From Henricia sp. BOLD:AAB3569 (lineage: Eukaryota > Echinodermata > Asteroidea > Spinulosida > Echinasteridae), in contig JBBELK010000517.1 in NCBI GenBank assembly GCA_037783545.1, forward strand, positions 930,001-994,000: 64,000 nucleotides of DNA. Reading direction: 5' to 3'. Below, one piece after another: positions 44,761 through 56,701 of this stretch. Positions within the stretch are counted from its first letter, which is position 1. Each line of letters starts with the position of its first letter. The notes below the pieces were generated by a model that was not told the DNA's origin, made no database searches, and saw nothing but the letters and a program-made list of their open reading frames with translations. The position numbers and the translations under genes were made by a program.

Positions 44761-45159
44761 CATCATAGCACACAGTCATATATTCATGAAACGAACGGTT
44801 TTTTTTTTCTTTGAACAGCGAATCACCCGCATTCAGTGAAACAAAAATTAACTTGGAGCGACTGCATAGGCTACAAGCGATACGCATAGTACGGCCGAAA
44901 GCTGCGCTTATACTTGTACTCGTGTTTCTAATTGTCAATCCCATCATATACCCTCATTATACATAATAATAATGACCGCTGTAGTGAATGGGTTGGCATG
45001 GATTCATTTCCCTCCCCTCCCCCCTCCCCCCTCCCCCCTCCCACCCCCTTCTTATGGAGGTAAGACCTCTCTTCACGATATGCCATCACTATAGCTAAAT
45101 TGGTCGGCATGGATTTTCCCCACTGCGTTGTTGGAAAAAGAGTGGCAGGCACGAGATTA

Positions 45160-45215
45160 TTGTGATGCTCCGACGGGATGTCCAGATAGCTCAGTTGGTA
45201 GAGCAGTCATAATGG
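45160..45215 (+). repeat. tRNA-like SINE head, left arm
   Basis: GATGTCCAGATAGCTCAGTT followed by GGTAGAGCAG carries a good A box, preceded by the family lead gtgatgctccgacgg. No B box follows. Mirrored at about 56735-56790. Confidence 0.6.
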
Positions 45216-45585
45216 TAAGGCGGGTTCGGCTTGATTAACGATTGGAGTGAAGTTTAATATGATGGTGTAAAGTCGATGGCATAAAGGCATTAGTTTGCAG
45301 AAACTGTCACTCAAATACGAAATTAACAACGACATTATGCGCGCCATAATGCAGTCGGTTAGGCAGTAACACAAGCCGCTACCACAGTTAATGGCAAATG
45401 CAAAATGGTCAATTGTAGACACAAACCAACACGACAATTCAGACATGCACGATCTTACTCTACTTACATCGTTTCAGTTGCAGGATCTGTAGCGTTCAGC
45501 AATCTTGGTACTCTTCGGGTAGAGAGTCAGTTGACAGTGTGACTCTGTGTGGATTGAACTGCGGTTTTTATGATTTTTTTCGAAT

Positions 45586-45779
45586 GAGAAATGGCGTGAC
45601 AGGGCTTAGTTAATTCTCCCAACCGACTAATATTCTTTCTCTTAATCATTATTTGAGAATTTGACTGCACTCACCCGCGAAGGAGAAATGGCGTGACACG
45701 GCTTAGTTAATTCTCCCAACCGACTAATATTTTTTTCTCTTATTCATTATTTGAGAATTTGACCTCACTCACCCGCGAA
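45586..45779 (+). repeat. 97-bp tandem duplication private to the left arm
   Basis: gagaaatggcgtgaca...cactcacccgcgaa occurs twice in a row (45586 and 45683). The matching part of the right arm (about 56085-56175) has one copy, so this arose after the arms separated. Confidence 0.75.
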
Positions 45780-46664
45780 ATGAAGATTAATTATACGAGG
45801 ACGGTGCAATAAAGCGGGTTCACTCTGTTACAGGTCACTAAACTCCCCGGTGTTTGACTTCAGATGAAGGGAGAGAACACGTGTCTGTACGGTTCCCCCA
45901 CAATTCCCTGCGCGCAGTCGGTGCGCAGTGCATGTGGAACTATATACAGGCTTCTCATATAGCCTACACTGCATGCACATGTAGGCTACTCCAGCTAAGT
46001 TTGATCGTGTGCAAATGGATGGGATTTTCCAGAGGAGTGGAGCAGTCGGCTCCAAAATTTTCCCGGGGCCGATTTTACGATGCGCTGCGATCCTTCGTAA
46101 CACCGGTTGCGGTTGGGAGTAAACCACCGCATAACGTGCGTCTCGAGTAACGTGTATCTCGAGTTTTTCATGCCCCAGGATGGGGATTTTGTCACATTGA
46201 AATACAAATGTCAATGCATCCGATAGCAAGATGTGCATGTTTTGCGCCTGTGGGTGGGGATTTTTTTGAAATACAAAACGAAGCAAATGCTAGCGGCTTA
46301 GCAACTATAAAGTAATTACATTTCTAGCAAATGCTTCCTGTGAAAGTTAGTTTTTATTCATATAATCATACCAACACGAGTAAAATGCTTAAAAATTTGT
46401 AGTAAAAGCAAATGCTAGTTTTTTATAAATACGACCCAATGCTAGTTTTTATACGTTCCAATGGGTCGTAATCACTATTTATATAAACTAGTATTGCTTT
46501 TACTATATACAATATTTTTAAAAAAGGAAGTGCTACCAATTTCAACTGTGCACGAGGTAACTACGATTATTGAGAATTTACTAATTATACTCATAATCAA
46601 ATAAACGGAGATGAAAGGAAATCATGATCATCCTAATTTGGATGGAAACCCGATACCTTTGACA

Positions 46665-47050
46665 TACCGGGCAGATGCTCTATACCAGCTGAGCTGTGAC
46701 ACACAGTGGTGTACGTCCTCGGGTACCCCCCCCCCCCCCCCCCCCCCCCACCAAGACCTCTGACACACCGGGTAGATGCTCTACCAGCTGGGTTAAGATG
46801 CACAGTGGTATATTTTATTTCCTTAAAACCTCTGACACACCGGACAGATGCCCTACCACCTGAGCTATAGCTCAGACACAGTGGTATTACTCTCTTAGAT
46901 TTACCCCATCTGACACACTGGGCAGATGCTCTATACCAACTGAGCTATGACGCACAATGGTATACGTCCTCAGGTTTCCCCAAAAATCTCTGACACCGGG
47001 GGCAGACGTTCTACCAGCTGAGCTATGATGCACAGTGGTATACTTCCTTA
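46665..47050 (-). repeat. tRNA-like tandem array, left arm (about 5 units)
   Basis: Units of 72-84 bp, each with the perfect A-box word TAGCTCAGCTGG or a close variant on the minus strand, then a GCATCTGCCC-like word and GTGTCAGAGG. B boxes are degenerate or absent. Mirrored by 54805-55200. A C-run at 46729-46750 interrupts it. Confidence 0.75.
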
Positions 47051-47103
47051 GCAGAACAAAATATATTATGCATGGCTTGCTTAGATTATACACCTATCAT
47101 ATT

Positions 47104-47290
47104 ATTGTCCCCGCCCCGCGCTGCCCCGGGATTTGGTCACGTTTTTCATGCCCCAGGGCAGGGATTTAAAATGCCTGTGCATCTGATAGCAAGCCACGCA
47201 TGTTTTGCACCCGTGGTTGGGGATTTTGTCACCTACATTTTGCCCCATGAGTGGAGGTTTTGTCACAATTAGCCCGGGGTGGAGAAGGTG
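47104..47290. repeat. Dispersed repeat D with G-run, copy 1
   Basis: gcgctgccccgggatttggt, a tttttcatgcccca word, gcatgttttgcacccgtgg and ggggattttgtcac recur at 51700-51900. It ends in an uninterrupted run of about 26 G (47290-47315), a likely G-quadruplex and an assembly risk. It marks the inner edge of the left arm. Confidence 0.7.
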
Positions 47291-47337
47291 GGGGGGGGGG
47301 GGGGGGGGGGGGGGGTGGGGTTATTTACCCTGGAGGT

Positions 47338-47515
47338 AGCCTTGTCCAAGGGCTATGATATTGTGTGAATCAGTGAAGAATTTGCATGTATGCTATGCAG
47401 CGAAAGTGCGCCATCGCGCGGTAAATTGTAGCCAAAATAGTCTGTTTACCGAAATATCTTGGTCTGAATCCTGACTTCTCAGGCGAGGCTGTATCATAGC
47501 CTTGTTCTTTCTGTA
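47338..47515 (+). repeat. Dispersed repeat E, copy 1
   Basis: tagccttgtccaagggctat ... ctatgcagcgaaagtgcg ... atagccttgttctttctg. The same block lies inverted at 52190-52375 and direct at 53424-53605. All three copies are inside the duplication spacer. No coding capacity. Confidence 0.75.
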
Positions 47516-47765
47516 ATTATTATTATTATTATTATTTATTCGGCCAATACATCAACAAAAAAACAAGAGCACACAAATTACATGCTGTGAACGATTTGTT
47601 ATGTGTTTCTTTATATCTGCGTTCGAAATCCGACGCAATTACTTATGGGAAACCCGAGTGCTTATAAATATTCATATCTTACATAACATCCAATCAGAGC
47701 TCACTACTAGGCTCAAATGGTGCGTGCATAAACGTTTGTACGTCGTATACATGTACATGTGTAGT

Positions 47766-48044
47766 GTTGTTGTTGTTGTTGTATATTTTAAGGCATCTTC
47801 GGCAACTAAGGCCCTTTATGCCATCAACTATACGGTTTTAGCTTTAACTATACTATATTATCAACTTGAAATGACGAAGAAGGAGTTGCAGTTTTAGAAG
47901 TGGGAGGAAAACCCCCAGAGAAATTCCCCAGGGGAAAACCCACGCGGTCAAGTAGGGACTGCAAACCCAATCCACATACACGCCCCGGATTCGAACCCGG
48001 GACCCCAGAGGTGAAAGGCGAGGAAAGAACCAACCCGACCGCCC
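47766..48044 (-). repeat. tRNA-derived SINE (family 1), full length
   Basis: In minus-strand order: head with B box GGTTCGAATCC (about 47990), body gtttgcagtccctacttgac, central ggcataaagggcc, tail (AAC)n at 47768-47780. Best-preserved copy in the window. Confidence 0.8.
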
Positions 48045-48477
48045 TCATGTGTAATGTTGTTGTTGTTGTTGGTATAATGGCACGTATGGCAATCCAAGTG
48101 CCCTGTGTGCCATGTGTAATGTACAGTATGTAGGCCTGTCTGATGCAATTATGGCGACATCACACGTAGTGTTACAACTGAGGAAATCAACGGTAGTTTG
48201 AATTATGCAGCCTATATACAAATTGCAAATTGATGACTTTTACGAAGACCAGAAGATATCCCTCACATATTTTCTGTAAAGGTATGACGTGTTTGTGAAC
48301 TTATCAACTGGGTATATAGTCTACGTACGGAAAATCTGCTATTTTTCAAACGGCACCGTATTGTTCTGTTAAAACAACCGCGTTAACCAATGAGCTTTTA
48401 CGCTCGGTGCTCTCTTTGAAAAATTAGCATAAAGAGTCCCCGCCCATCGAATACAGAAAGAACAAGGCTATGATACA

Positions 48478-48845
48478 GCCTTAGACTGGTTTCCGCTCCA
48501 CATATTTTACATACAACGACTGAATATGAGGACCGGCTACTGTCGTGTTTAAAATAGCACTTTAAGCATTGCGTCATGCATTTATTTTTAGAAGCACATA
48601 ACCGTTAATTTTCAAAGCGCGCAGCGCGCTATATGGCATGAGTGTACAACAATTTGAAAGTGGTTATTCCATATTTGACCAATACAAATTTAATATATTA
48701 ACCTTAAAATATTAAATTAATATACATGATGTAGGCTAGCATCAAAAAGAAAATTCAAACCTTGTCTGCATCACCCAGTGAGCTCCATATTGTACATATA
48801 GGCCTACATGTAGTTTTAATCTGCTGTTGCAATCCCGTAACTTAT
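48478..48845 (-). repeat. Dispersed repeat C, copy 2
   Basis: Reverse complement of 20060-20480 from the gctccacatattttacatac and gaccggctactgtc words to ctgctgttgcaatcccgtaac. Small gaps only. Confidence 0.72.
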
Positions 48846-48934
48846 GGGGCGCCGTTCGTCAACTAATTATTTAGGCGAATTATAGCATGTTTTTCCATGG
48901 TTTATCTTAATTCTGTGTAAATAATGCATTTGTT

Positions 48935-49520
48935 TAAAAGGCCGTTTATGGTTTACAAACCTTTAAAACTTTGTTTTGTACCAACACGATTCTTTACAAA
49001 ACAGGAAATATACTTGTAGCTGTGCAAATTCATTATTTACAAATAATGAAAATGACCTCGGCGTTCCATACTTTATTAATGAAACCGACGAGTGTACATT
49101 TCAATGGTTTACAAACAAGAGAATTGTATCGTTCATAGACAATTCCATGGTTTATAAATAATGAATACTGCACATTGCTGCACGTTTTTCTGGTTTACAA
49201 ATAATACAAAACTATCACTGGTGCGCAATTACATGGTTTATAAACCAAGAAACTTGCACCGGGGTCTGATTTTCTATGGTTTATAAATAATGAAAATTGG
49301 TTAGTGGACGTACAATTCCATGGTTTATAAACAATCAAATCAATTTTGTGGATTCTGTGGTTTGTAAACAATTAAAAATAGTCAATAGGCGTGCATTTCG
49401 ATGGTTTGTAAATAATTGAAAGTGATCGTTGGCTCACAATTTCATGGTTTATAAATAATGAAAATGAACTAGTTAGCGTTGTCGCAAAATTTCATGGTTT
49501 ATAAACGGAGAAAATTAAAG
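48935..49520 (+). repeat. Interspaced AT-rich repeat array, period about 43 bp
   Basis: A core ATGGTTTATAAATAATGAAA or near variant begins (at GGTTT) near 49106, 49149, 49192, 49234, 49278, 49322, 49359, 49403, 49445 and 49496. About 20-25 bp of non-matching sequence separates cores. The core contains the near palindrome GGTTTATAAACC. More degenerate units extend to about 48939. Confidence 0.72.
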
Positions 49521-49815
49521 CTTTATACACTTGTCTGTCGTTTGTAAAGGTTGACTATCGATAAAAAGAGAAGTATTATGCACTCGGTACATCTCAAAAT
49601 ACGATCATTGACGAAAAATTGAAGGGTTTGTAAATAATGAAAATTAACTAGTTAGTGTGTCGCAAAATTTCATGGTTTACAAACAGAGAAAATTAAAGCT
49701 TTATACACTTGTCTGTCGTTTGTAAAGGTTGACTATCGATAAAAAGAGAAGTATTATACACTCGGTACATCTCAAAATACGATCATTGACGAAAAATGTA
49801 AGGGTTTGTAAACCA
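49486..49815 (+). repeat. Tandem duplication of about 180 bp at the end of the array
   Basis: The block aaaatttcatggtttataaa ... cgatcattgacgaaaaa occurs twice in succession with few changes. Each copy starts with a core of the interspaced array, so the duplication is a local extension of it. Confidence 0.78.
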
Positions 49816-50277
49816 TGAAAAACACGCTTCATAAACGTTTATTATAATCCAGTTACGTTGCGAGAGCAATGGGTGCGTTCAATTACCCATCATCGAGTCA
49901 TAGGGGTGCTCGTTCAAAGTGTGAACAGTCCGGCAGACCATGGCAACAAAGGTATTTATGTGTACAGTCATCGAACGCCACGGCACAGCCTTCAGCGCGC
50001 GCGCGGGAAATTCCAGGTTCATTACCTGACTAAACCTAGCCGCGTATTGGGCCCAAAATCCAGCCGCGGTTTCAGCCGCGGTCTTAAAATCTAGTAAAAG
50101 GTGATAAAATCTTATTTTTTATTACACGAGTTCTGAGACTCTGGCAATGAAATTGTTAAAATTGTCATAGAAATGTATTTCTTTTCACGGTGTTACCTAA
50201 CTCAGTCATCTACCGGGCTGATTAAATTTTAAATGGTAATTTTAATAAATTAATTTTTTATTAATTTTAATTAATGA

Positions 50278-50603
50278 GGAGTCCCCATTTTCCACCCCAA
50301 AAGTGCCGAAAACTTAATATTGCCGACAGAATGGACCCTTTAAAAGAAAATGTACACCACATAGTTTGAAAAATTTGCATTTTTATTACATAATCCATTT
50401 AATCCGTCCATGGGGCAGATCAAATTTTGGAGGAAGCCAAATCGGTCCACTAATTAGTGCTTAATTAAAGGGATAATAAGGAGTCTGGTTTCCACTAAAA
50501 AGGTGCCGAAAACTTAATACTGCTGACAAAATGGTCCCTTAAAAAGAAAATGTACACCACATAGTTTGAAAAATTTGCATTTTTATTACATAATCCGTTT
50601 GAA
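50278..50603 (+). repeat. Tandem pair, about 125-bp units 200 bp apart
   Basis: The words gtgccgaaaacttaatatt and gaaaatgtacaccacatagt, then ttgcatttttattacataat, occur in both units (50278-50405, 50479-50603). Confidence 0.75.
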
Positions 50604-50699
50604 AATTGTACATTTGTTTGTTTTTTGTGCTGAGCTGGATTTCCAAAGGAATTAGTGGTGGTGAAATAGACCCTTTGCCCCGAAGTGGTCTTGGGGATG

Positions 50700-50757
50700 G
50701 GTATATGTGGGGGTGGGGGGAGGGGGTTGGGGGGGGGGGGTTGGGGGGGGTTGGGGG
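50700..50757. repeat. G-rich tract
   Basis: Interrupted G runs (GGGGGTGGGGGGAGGGGG and longer) over about 58 bp form a strong quadruplex candidate. Translations across it are low-complexity artefacts. Confidence 0.85.
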
Positions 50758-51659
50758 TAACCACATTGACACTGCGCACCATGGTGCGCAGTGGTACCAT
50801 GCAAGAGCAATGATGTATTGTTATAAAACCTGCCCCAAACATGGCAACTGTTGCAAAGGGTCTACCCTGCATTCAATGGCTTCTATGGTTGAATATCTGC
50901 TCTGTGTCAGAAGTCTCGGTTTTCAAACCTGATCAGGGCTTGGTTATTTTATTTCCATGGTGATTAGGCATGCCACGCATATATTGCAACCGAGGGCTGC
51001 TCTACATAACTAGGTGGAGATGAGACACAATTTGAAATGACAAAATCCTCATCCAGGGGCAAAAATTAAGTGCAAAACTACCCACCGGGGGAGCAAAACA
51101 TGCACTTTTTGCTCCCAAATCCCCAGTTAAGCAACAGAAAGAATTGGGGTTGAGGTAGGTGTAAGGAGTCAGGACTGTCCTCTGGTTGGCTGGCAAGCAC
51201 TTCGGTCAAATTAATGAGTTTTATTCTCTGCATGTCTAATAAAAAAAGAAATCATTATTTCTTCTTAAGGTGATTACAAAGCACCAGTAGGCTAAGTGCA
51301 AATCTAATGGAAAAATTAGAGGAGGAAAATATGAAGATTTTACTAAGAAAAACTTAGAATTCTTCCGAGTTGTCCTATAGGTTTAGTACAGGAGGGCTTA
51401 TGTGACGTCCGACTTGTAAATTCTTTCCTCCTGAAGTTTTCACTTATGCCTAGTTTTTTATGTTGATCTAAAGTTCTGGACTATCTCTGGCCCTCCCAGC
51501 CTAAATTTAATGTGCACGGGTCCCTAGCGTAGGCCTCGCTCGCCGCGTTGTTTTTTATCCTCCATGGTCGCACACACCCGCGCGCGCCTTGATCCTTGAA
51601 ACCATGTTTCCTCTATTTACCTTCCCTCGTAAAAACCTTGGTGAATCAAATAAATATAA

Positions 51660-51935
51660 TCCTTATGCACCTATCAATTGTTTCCCCCACCCCTCCCCCC
51701 CCCCCCTTCCCCCGCGCTGCCCCACCCCTAGGTGGGGGTTTGGTAACATTTTTCATACCCCATGGTGGGGCATTTGACCCATTTTTTTGTGCATTTTTTG
51801 CGCATGTTTTGCACCCGAGGGTGGGGATTTTTGTCACCTAAATGTTGCCCCAGGGGTGGGGATTTTGTCACGCAAAAAGTAACAATCCCCACCTCTTAGG
51901 TGGCGTAGCCCGGGGGGCGGGGGGAGGGGTGGGGG
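51660..51935. repeat. Dispersed repeat D, copy 2
   Basis: gctgccccacccctaggtgg, tttttcataccccatggtgg, gcatgttttgcacccgaggg, gccccaggggtggggatttt and aacaatccccacctctta. The unit has internal inverted symmetry (GTGGGG/CCCCAC). Confidence 0.7.
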
Positions 51936-52189
51936 AAACAATTGATAGGTTTATTATTGTTTGGTTTCTAATTCTGCCTCTCGGTACACCCCCAAAACGC
52001 GACAATTTAACTCCAAAACTGAGAAAGATGATGTCCATCGCGTTATTCGTCATATAAACATGTGCACGTATATCAACTCAATTCACTTCCGCCCATCACG
52101 TCCGTTATGCGCATGCGTGCAACATTATAATTTATTAGTGAAAGGGTCTATTGCGTCGGATTTCGAACGTAGATATGAAGAAACACATA

Positions 52190-52375
52190 ACACGTCGTGT
52201 ACAGAAGAACAAGGCTGCGATTCAGCCTCGAGTGTGTCAGTCTGGTTTCCAAACCAAGATATTTCGGTAACCAGACCATTTTGCAGTTGGCTACAGTTCA
52301 CCGCGCGGTGTCGCACTTTCGCTGCATAGCATACTTCACGGATTCACACTTCACAGCCCTTGGACAAGGCTAGGT
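52190..52375 (-). repeat. Dispersed repeat E, copy 2 (inverted)
   Basis: Reads in reverse as tagccttgtccaagggctgt ... tatgctatgcagcgaaagtg ... ctggtttggaaaccagac. It faces copies at 47338 and 53424. Confidence 0.75.
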
Positions 52376-53166
52376 ATAGCATGGTGCTTGACTCGCCTGT
52401 ATGCGAGCGCCATGTAGCGCGAAGGTGGTGTCTAGCATTTATGCAAATAATAAGGCGTGATTCCATCATTAATGCAAATCTATCATGCAACTGGTCTATT
52501 TGCAAATTGTCTAACATTTAATTATTTTCGTTGGTCGACCGAGACACCCGTTTTCCACTTTACCAGCCCTCTGTCAAACAATTATGCCATGTTCATCTAA
52601 ATTACATATTTTAAATAACCATCCATAACAATCACATTGGAAGAAAATAAGGGCTGAAGAGCGTATTTTTCCCCACCGTTTGTATTCAGCAGATGATGAC
52701 TTTGGAATTCTTATTTCTCCAATTTTTGGCAAGAAATAATTTCAAGCATGAGCTTATATGCCTTATGGTGTGACAACTTTTTAAAAACCCACATTCAGTT
52801 GGCAATTTCTTCCACAAATGTACCATTTCACACGGAAAATATTACGGTTTTTGTTACCATTGCAATCAACACTTTTACTAGTTTTTTTCTTGTCAATTGG
52901 TGAAGTAAAATTTTGGTAACTGCAAATGATGTATGGGGCTCTTTTTAAAATAATTATTAAAGTGACAGGAATTTGCCAGTGTTGCGTGGAGTATAATACT
53001 TAGAGGGCCCTACACAAGCAATGACGCACGAGTTCATCAATTCTGCCAAACAACACAGTTTGGCAAACAAGACAGTTAATAACAAAATAATAACCCGCAT
53101 GTTTTGAAAAAAATAATGACCCGCATATTTTCTGAAACTTTTGGTTACGAGTTGATAATTAATTGT

Positions 53167-53365
53167 ACGCTTGATCGTGTGCAAATGGATGGGATTTTCC
53201 AGAGGAGTGGAGCTGTCGGCCGCTTCAAACTCGTAAAACGTGGAAAAATTTGTGTTTACCCCGGGCCGATTTTACGAAGCGCTGCGATCCTTCGGAACAC
53301 CAGTTGCGATTGGTAGTAAACCACCGCATAACGTGCGTCTCGAGTAACGTGCATCTCGAGTTTTG
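53167..53365 (+). repeat. Spacer copy of a block found in both arms
   Basis: cttgatcgtgtgcaaatgga and the rest to cgcataacgtgcgtctcgag match 45995-46155 (direct) and 55690-55880 (inverted). A third copy inside the spacer shows the block was mobile, or that the spacer has its own duplication history. Confidence 0.72.
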
Positions 53366-53423
53366 AAACCGATTCCCGGTAACATAGAGCTCAGATAAAG
53401 ACCCAACCTACTGTAGAAGCGTT

Positions 53424-53605
53424 AGCCTTGTCCAATAGTTGTGAAGTGTGAAACCATGGATAATTGGCATGCTATGCAGCGAAAGTGCGACACAGCGCGG
53501 GGAATTGTAGCCAACTGCAAAATAGTCTGGTTACCGACATATCTTGGTCTGGAAACCAGACTGACACACACGAGGCTGAATCACAGCCTTGTTTTTTCTG
53601 TACAC
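53424..53605 (+). repeat. Dispersed repeat E, copy 3
   Basis: gttagccttgtccaatagtt ... gcatgctatgcagcgaaagt ... cacagccttgttttttctg. Same orientation as copy 1. Confidence 0.75.
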
Positions 53606-53609
53606 GACG

Positions 53610-54740
53610 TATTTTATGGGCGGAGACTCTTTATGTTAATTTTCAAAAGGAGAGCACCGAGACGTAAGCTCATTGGCTAACGGTTGTTTTGACGGAGCAA
53701 TACCGTTTATACGGCACTTTTTGAAAAAAAGCAGACTTACCCAGTTCAAACACTTCATACCCTTGCAGAAAAAAATATTATTTAGGCTATAAAGCGATTT
53801 TTTTTCTGGTCTTCGTAAAACTCAAAGTCATTAACTTGCAATTCGTCGGTTGCATTATTCAAACTACATGTAGACCTGTCGCAACGCGATTAGGGATCTC
53901 CAAATTTATAAATGTGTTACGCCGAAACTAGGAATCTCAATTTAGTTGTGGTATTTGTAAATTTGTTGACGTGTTTACGGGCGCGTGATTGTTCGTAGTT
54001 TTAAGATATTTATTTTCAGTTTATCTTCCACACTCAGCTGTCCACATTAGTTGTTTTTACGTATGAATTTATAAATTGATAGAATCCCGACAACATTCTA
54101 GGTATTTGAAGGTCCAGTAGAACTGACCAAGATTTACTAATATTTTTGTCTCACCGCCATGATTTACTAGACTTGTTGCCGATCTACTCAAAGTTACACC
54201 CACAGTTCGTCCTATCTTCAATGCATCAGATGAAGTAGTTGTTGCTACGAAAGCTTACGCTTACATGTATTTTACTTAGTTTTTTCAAGTGCTACCTTTT
54301 GAATTATTTTGTTAATATTTACAGACTAACATGGCTGTCTACTAAATTCTGGTTAATAGATATCTGTGGTTTTTTTTCCACAGGAATACAGTGTTGGCAA
54401 CAAAAACAATTTTCTGTTTTTTTTCAAATGACACACAGTTACCCTTTCACTGTATAATTTGGAAAACATGAGTCAAATTATTATTTAAAACATTACAAGA
54501 CTTGAGTGCATTGTGAGTAAAAGTATAACAATTCCCAATTTGGTTGCAACGAGGCTAAAAACTCGCGTGTGTACCCGCTAGCTGACTGGAGCTAGTCTAG
54601 TGTCCAGCAACAAAGAACGCAAGCGTCTGTGACATCATTTATAAATTCGGTACCGGAAGTAAGAATCGGGTGATAGAGGGCGTTATTTCATAATTTAGGT
54701 GGATTCCTAATCACGTTGCAACAGGTGCCTACCATTATTT
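53610..54740. other. Inner spacer, no recognised gene
   Basis: AT-rich sequence with open frames under 75 codons. No exon pair, tRNA or long repeat seen apart from the edges already listed. Confidence 0.45.
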
Positions 54741-54804
54741 CCTTTATTATTGATAGGTGTATAATCTAAGCAAGCCATGCATAATATGTTTTGTTCTGCT
54801 GAGG

Positions 54805-55200
54805 AAGTATACCACTGTGCATCATAGCTCAGCTGGTAGAACATCTGCCCCCGGTGTCAGAGGTTTTTGGGGAAACCTGAGGACGTATACCATTGTGCAT
54901 CATAGCTCAGCTGGTAGAGCATCTGCCCAGTGTGTCAGATGGGGTAAATCTAAGCCTGGAGAGTAATACCACTGTGTCTGAGCTATAGCTCAGCTGGTAG
55001 GGCATATGTCCGGTGTGTCAGAGGTTTTTGAGAAATTAAGTATACCACTGTGCATCATAGCTCAGCTGGTAGAGCATCTACCCGGTGTGTCAGAGGTCTT
55101 TGGGGAAACCCGAGGACGTACACCACTGTGTGTCACAGCTCAGCTGGTATAGAGCATCTGCCCGGTATGTCATAGGTATCGGGTTCCCATCCAAATTAGG
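54805..55200 (+). repeat. tRNA-like tandem array, right arm (5 units)
   Basis: A-box words TAGCTCAGCTGG or CAGCTCAGCTGG near 54825, 54902, 54985, 55058 and 55136, each followed by GTAGAGCAT or a variant and GTGTCAGAGG. The last unit keeps a partial B box (GGGTTCCCATCC). Spacing 72-84 bp. Mirror of 46665-47050. Confidence 0.78.
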
Positions 55201-56325
55201 ATGATCATGATTTCCGTTCATCTCCGTTTATTTGATTATGCGTAACACCAACATGAAGATTAGTTGCTTATAGCAATGTTATGCCAGATGCATCCATGGA
55301 ACTCGTGTACCTTAAATTACATCAGTCGATTGTTTGACTCCCCACTTACCTCCAGAGTGATGAGATTTGGATACCATTGGGTCGTATAAAAACTAGCATT
55401 GGTAGGTATTTATAAAAACTAGCATTTGCTTTTACTACCAATTTTTAAGCATTTTACTTGTGTTGGTATGAATATAAACTAACTTTCACAGGAAGCATTT
55501 GCTAGAAATGTAATTACTTTATAGTTGCTAAGCCGCTAGTATTCGCTTCGTTTTGTATTTTTTTAAAAGATCTCCACCCACAGGCGCAAAACATGCACAT
55601 CTTGCTATTGGATACATTGACATTTGTATTTCAATGTGACAAAATACCCACCCTGGGGCATGAAAACTTGGAGATGCACGTTACTCGAGACGCACGTTAT
55701 GCGGTGGATTACTACCAATCGCAACTGGTGTTACGAAGGATCGCAGCGCTTCGTAAAATCGGCCCCGGGAAAATGTTGTATCAAAACACAAGTTTTCCAC
55801 GTTTTACGAGTTTGAAGAAGCCGACTGCTCCACTCGTCTGGAAAATCCCATCCATTTGCACACGATCAAACTTAGCTCGAGTACATGTGCAGTGTAGGCT
55901 ATGAGAAGCCTGTAGTTCCATCATGCACTGCGCACCGACTGCGCGCAGGGAATTGTGGGAAAACCGTACAGACACGTGCTCTCTCCCTTCATCTGAAGTC
56001 AAACACCGGGGAGGTTAGTTACCTGTGACAGAGTGAAACCGCTTTATTGCACAGTCCGCGTATAATTATTCTTCACTTCGCGGGTGAGTGAAGTCAAATT
56101 CTGAAATAATGAATAAGAGAAAAAATATTAGTCGGTTGGGAGAGTTAACTAATCCCTGTCACGCCATTTCTCTTTCGAAAAACTTCATAAAAACCGCAGT
56201 TCAATCCACACAGAGTCACACTGTCAACTGACTCTCTACCCGAATAGTACCAAGATTGCTGAACGCTACAGATCCTGCAACTGAAACGATGTAAGTAGAG
56301 TAAGATCGTGCATGTCTGAATAATT

Positions 56326-56701
56326 GTCGTGTTGGTTTGTGTCTACAATTGACCATTTTGCATTTGCCATTAACTGTGGTAGCGGCTTGTGTTACTGCCT
56401 AACGACTGCATTATGGCGCGCATAATGTCATTGTTGATTTCATATTTGAGTGACATTTTCTGCAAACTAATGCCCTTTATGCCATCGACTTTATACAACA
56501 TCATGTTAAACTTGTCGTGTTGGTTTGTGTCTACAATTGACCATTTTGCATTTGCCATTAACTGTGGTGGCGGCTTGTGTTACTGCCTAACCGACTGCAT
56601 TATGGCGCGCATAATGTCGTTGTTGATTTCGTATTTGAGTGACATTTTCTGCAAACTAATGCCCTTTATGCCATCGACTTTACCACATCATATTAAACTT
56701 C
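56326..56701 (+). repeat. 188-bp tandem duplication private to the right arm
   Basis: gtcgtgttggtttgtgtcta ... tgccctttatgccatcgact occurs at 56326 and again at 56514. The left arm has one copy (about 45245-45430). Confidence 0.78.

Larger units (their letters stand above)
38706..47103 (+). repeat. Large inverted duplication, left arm
   Basis: About 8.4 kb that reads, reversed, like 54742-63902. Outer match: cctgattttgaatgag at 38706. Inner match: tagattatacacctatcata near 47085. Contents in order from the outside are GC-rich repeat, peptide gene exons 4 to 1, foldback, SINE head, shared repeats and tRNA-like array. Private insertions in this arm are the MITE at 40684-40829 and the block 41578-42345; it also has a private 97-bp tandem at 45586-45779. 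Confidence 0.85.

Noticed and set aside
48935..49520. CRISPR array
   Set aside because: Repeat-spacer spacing is suggestive, but the cores vary, the spacers are short, no cas genes exist and the genome is clearly eukaryotic.
50495..50872. Pro-rich and Gly-rich open frames
   Set aside because: Produced by the G-run at 50700-50757; low complexity and unreliable run length.
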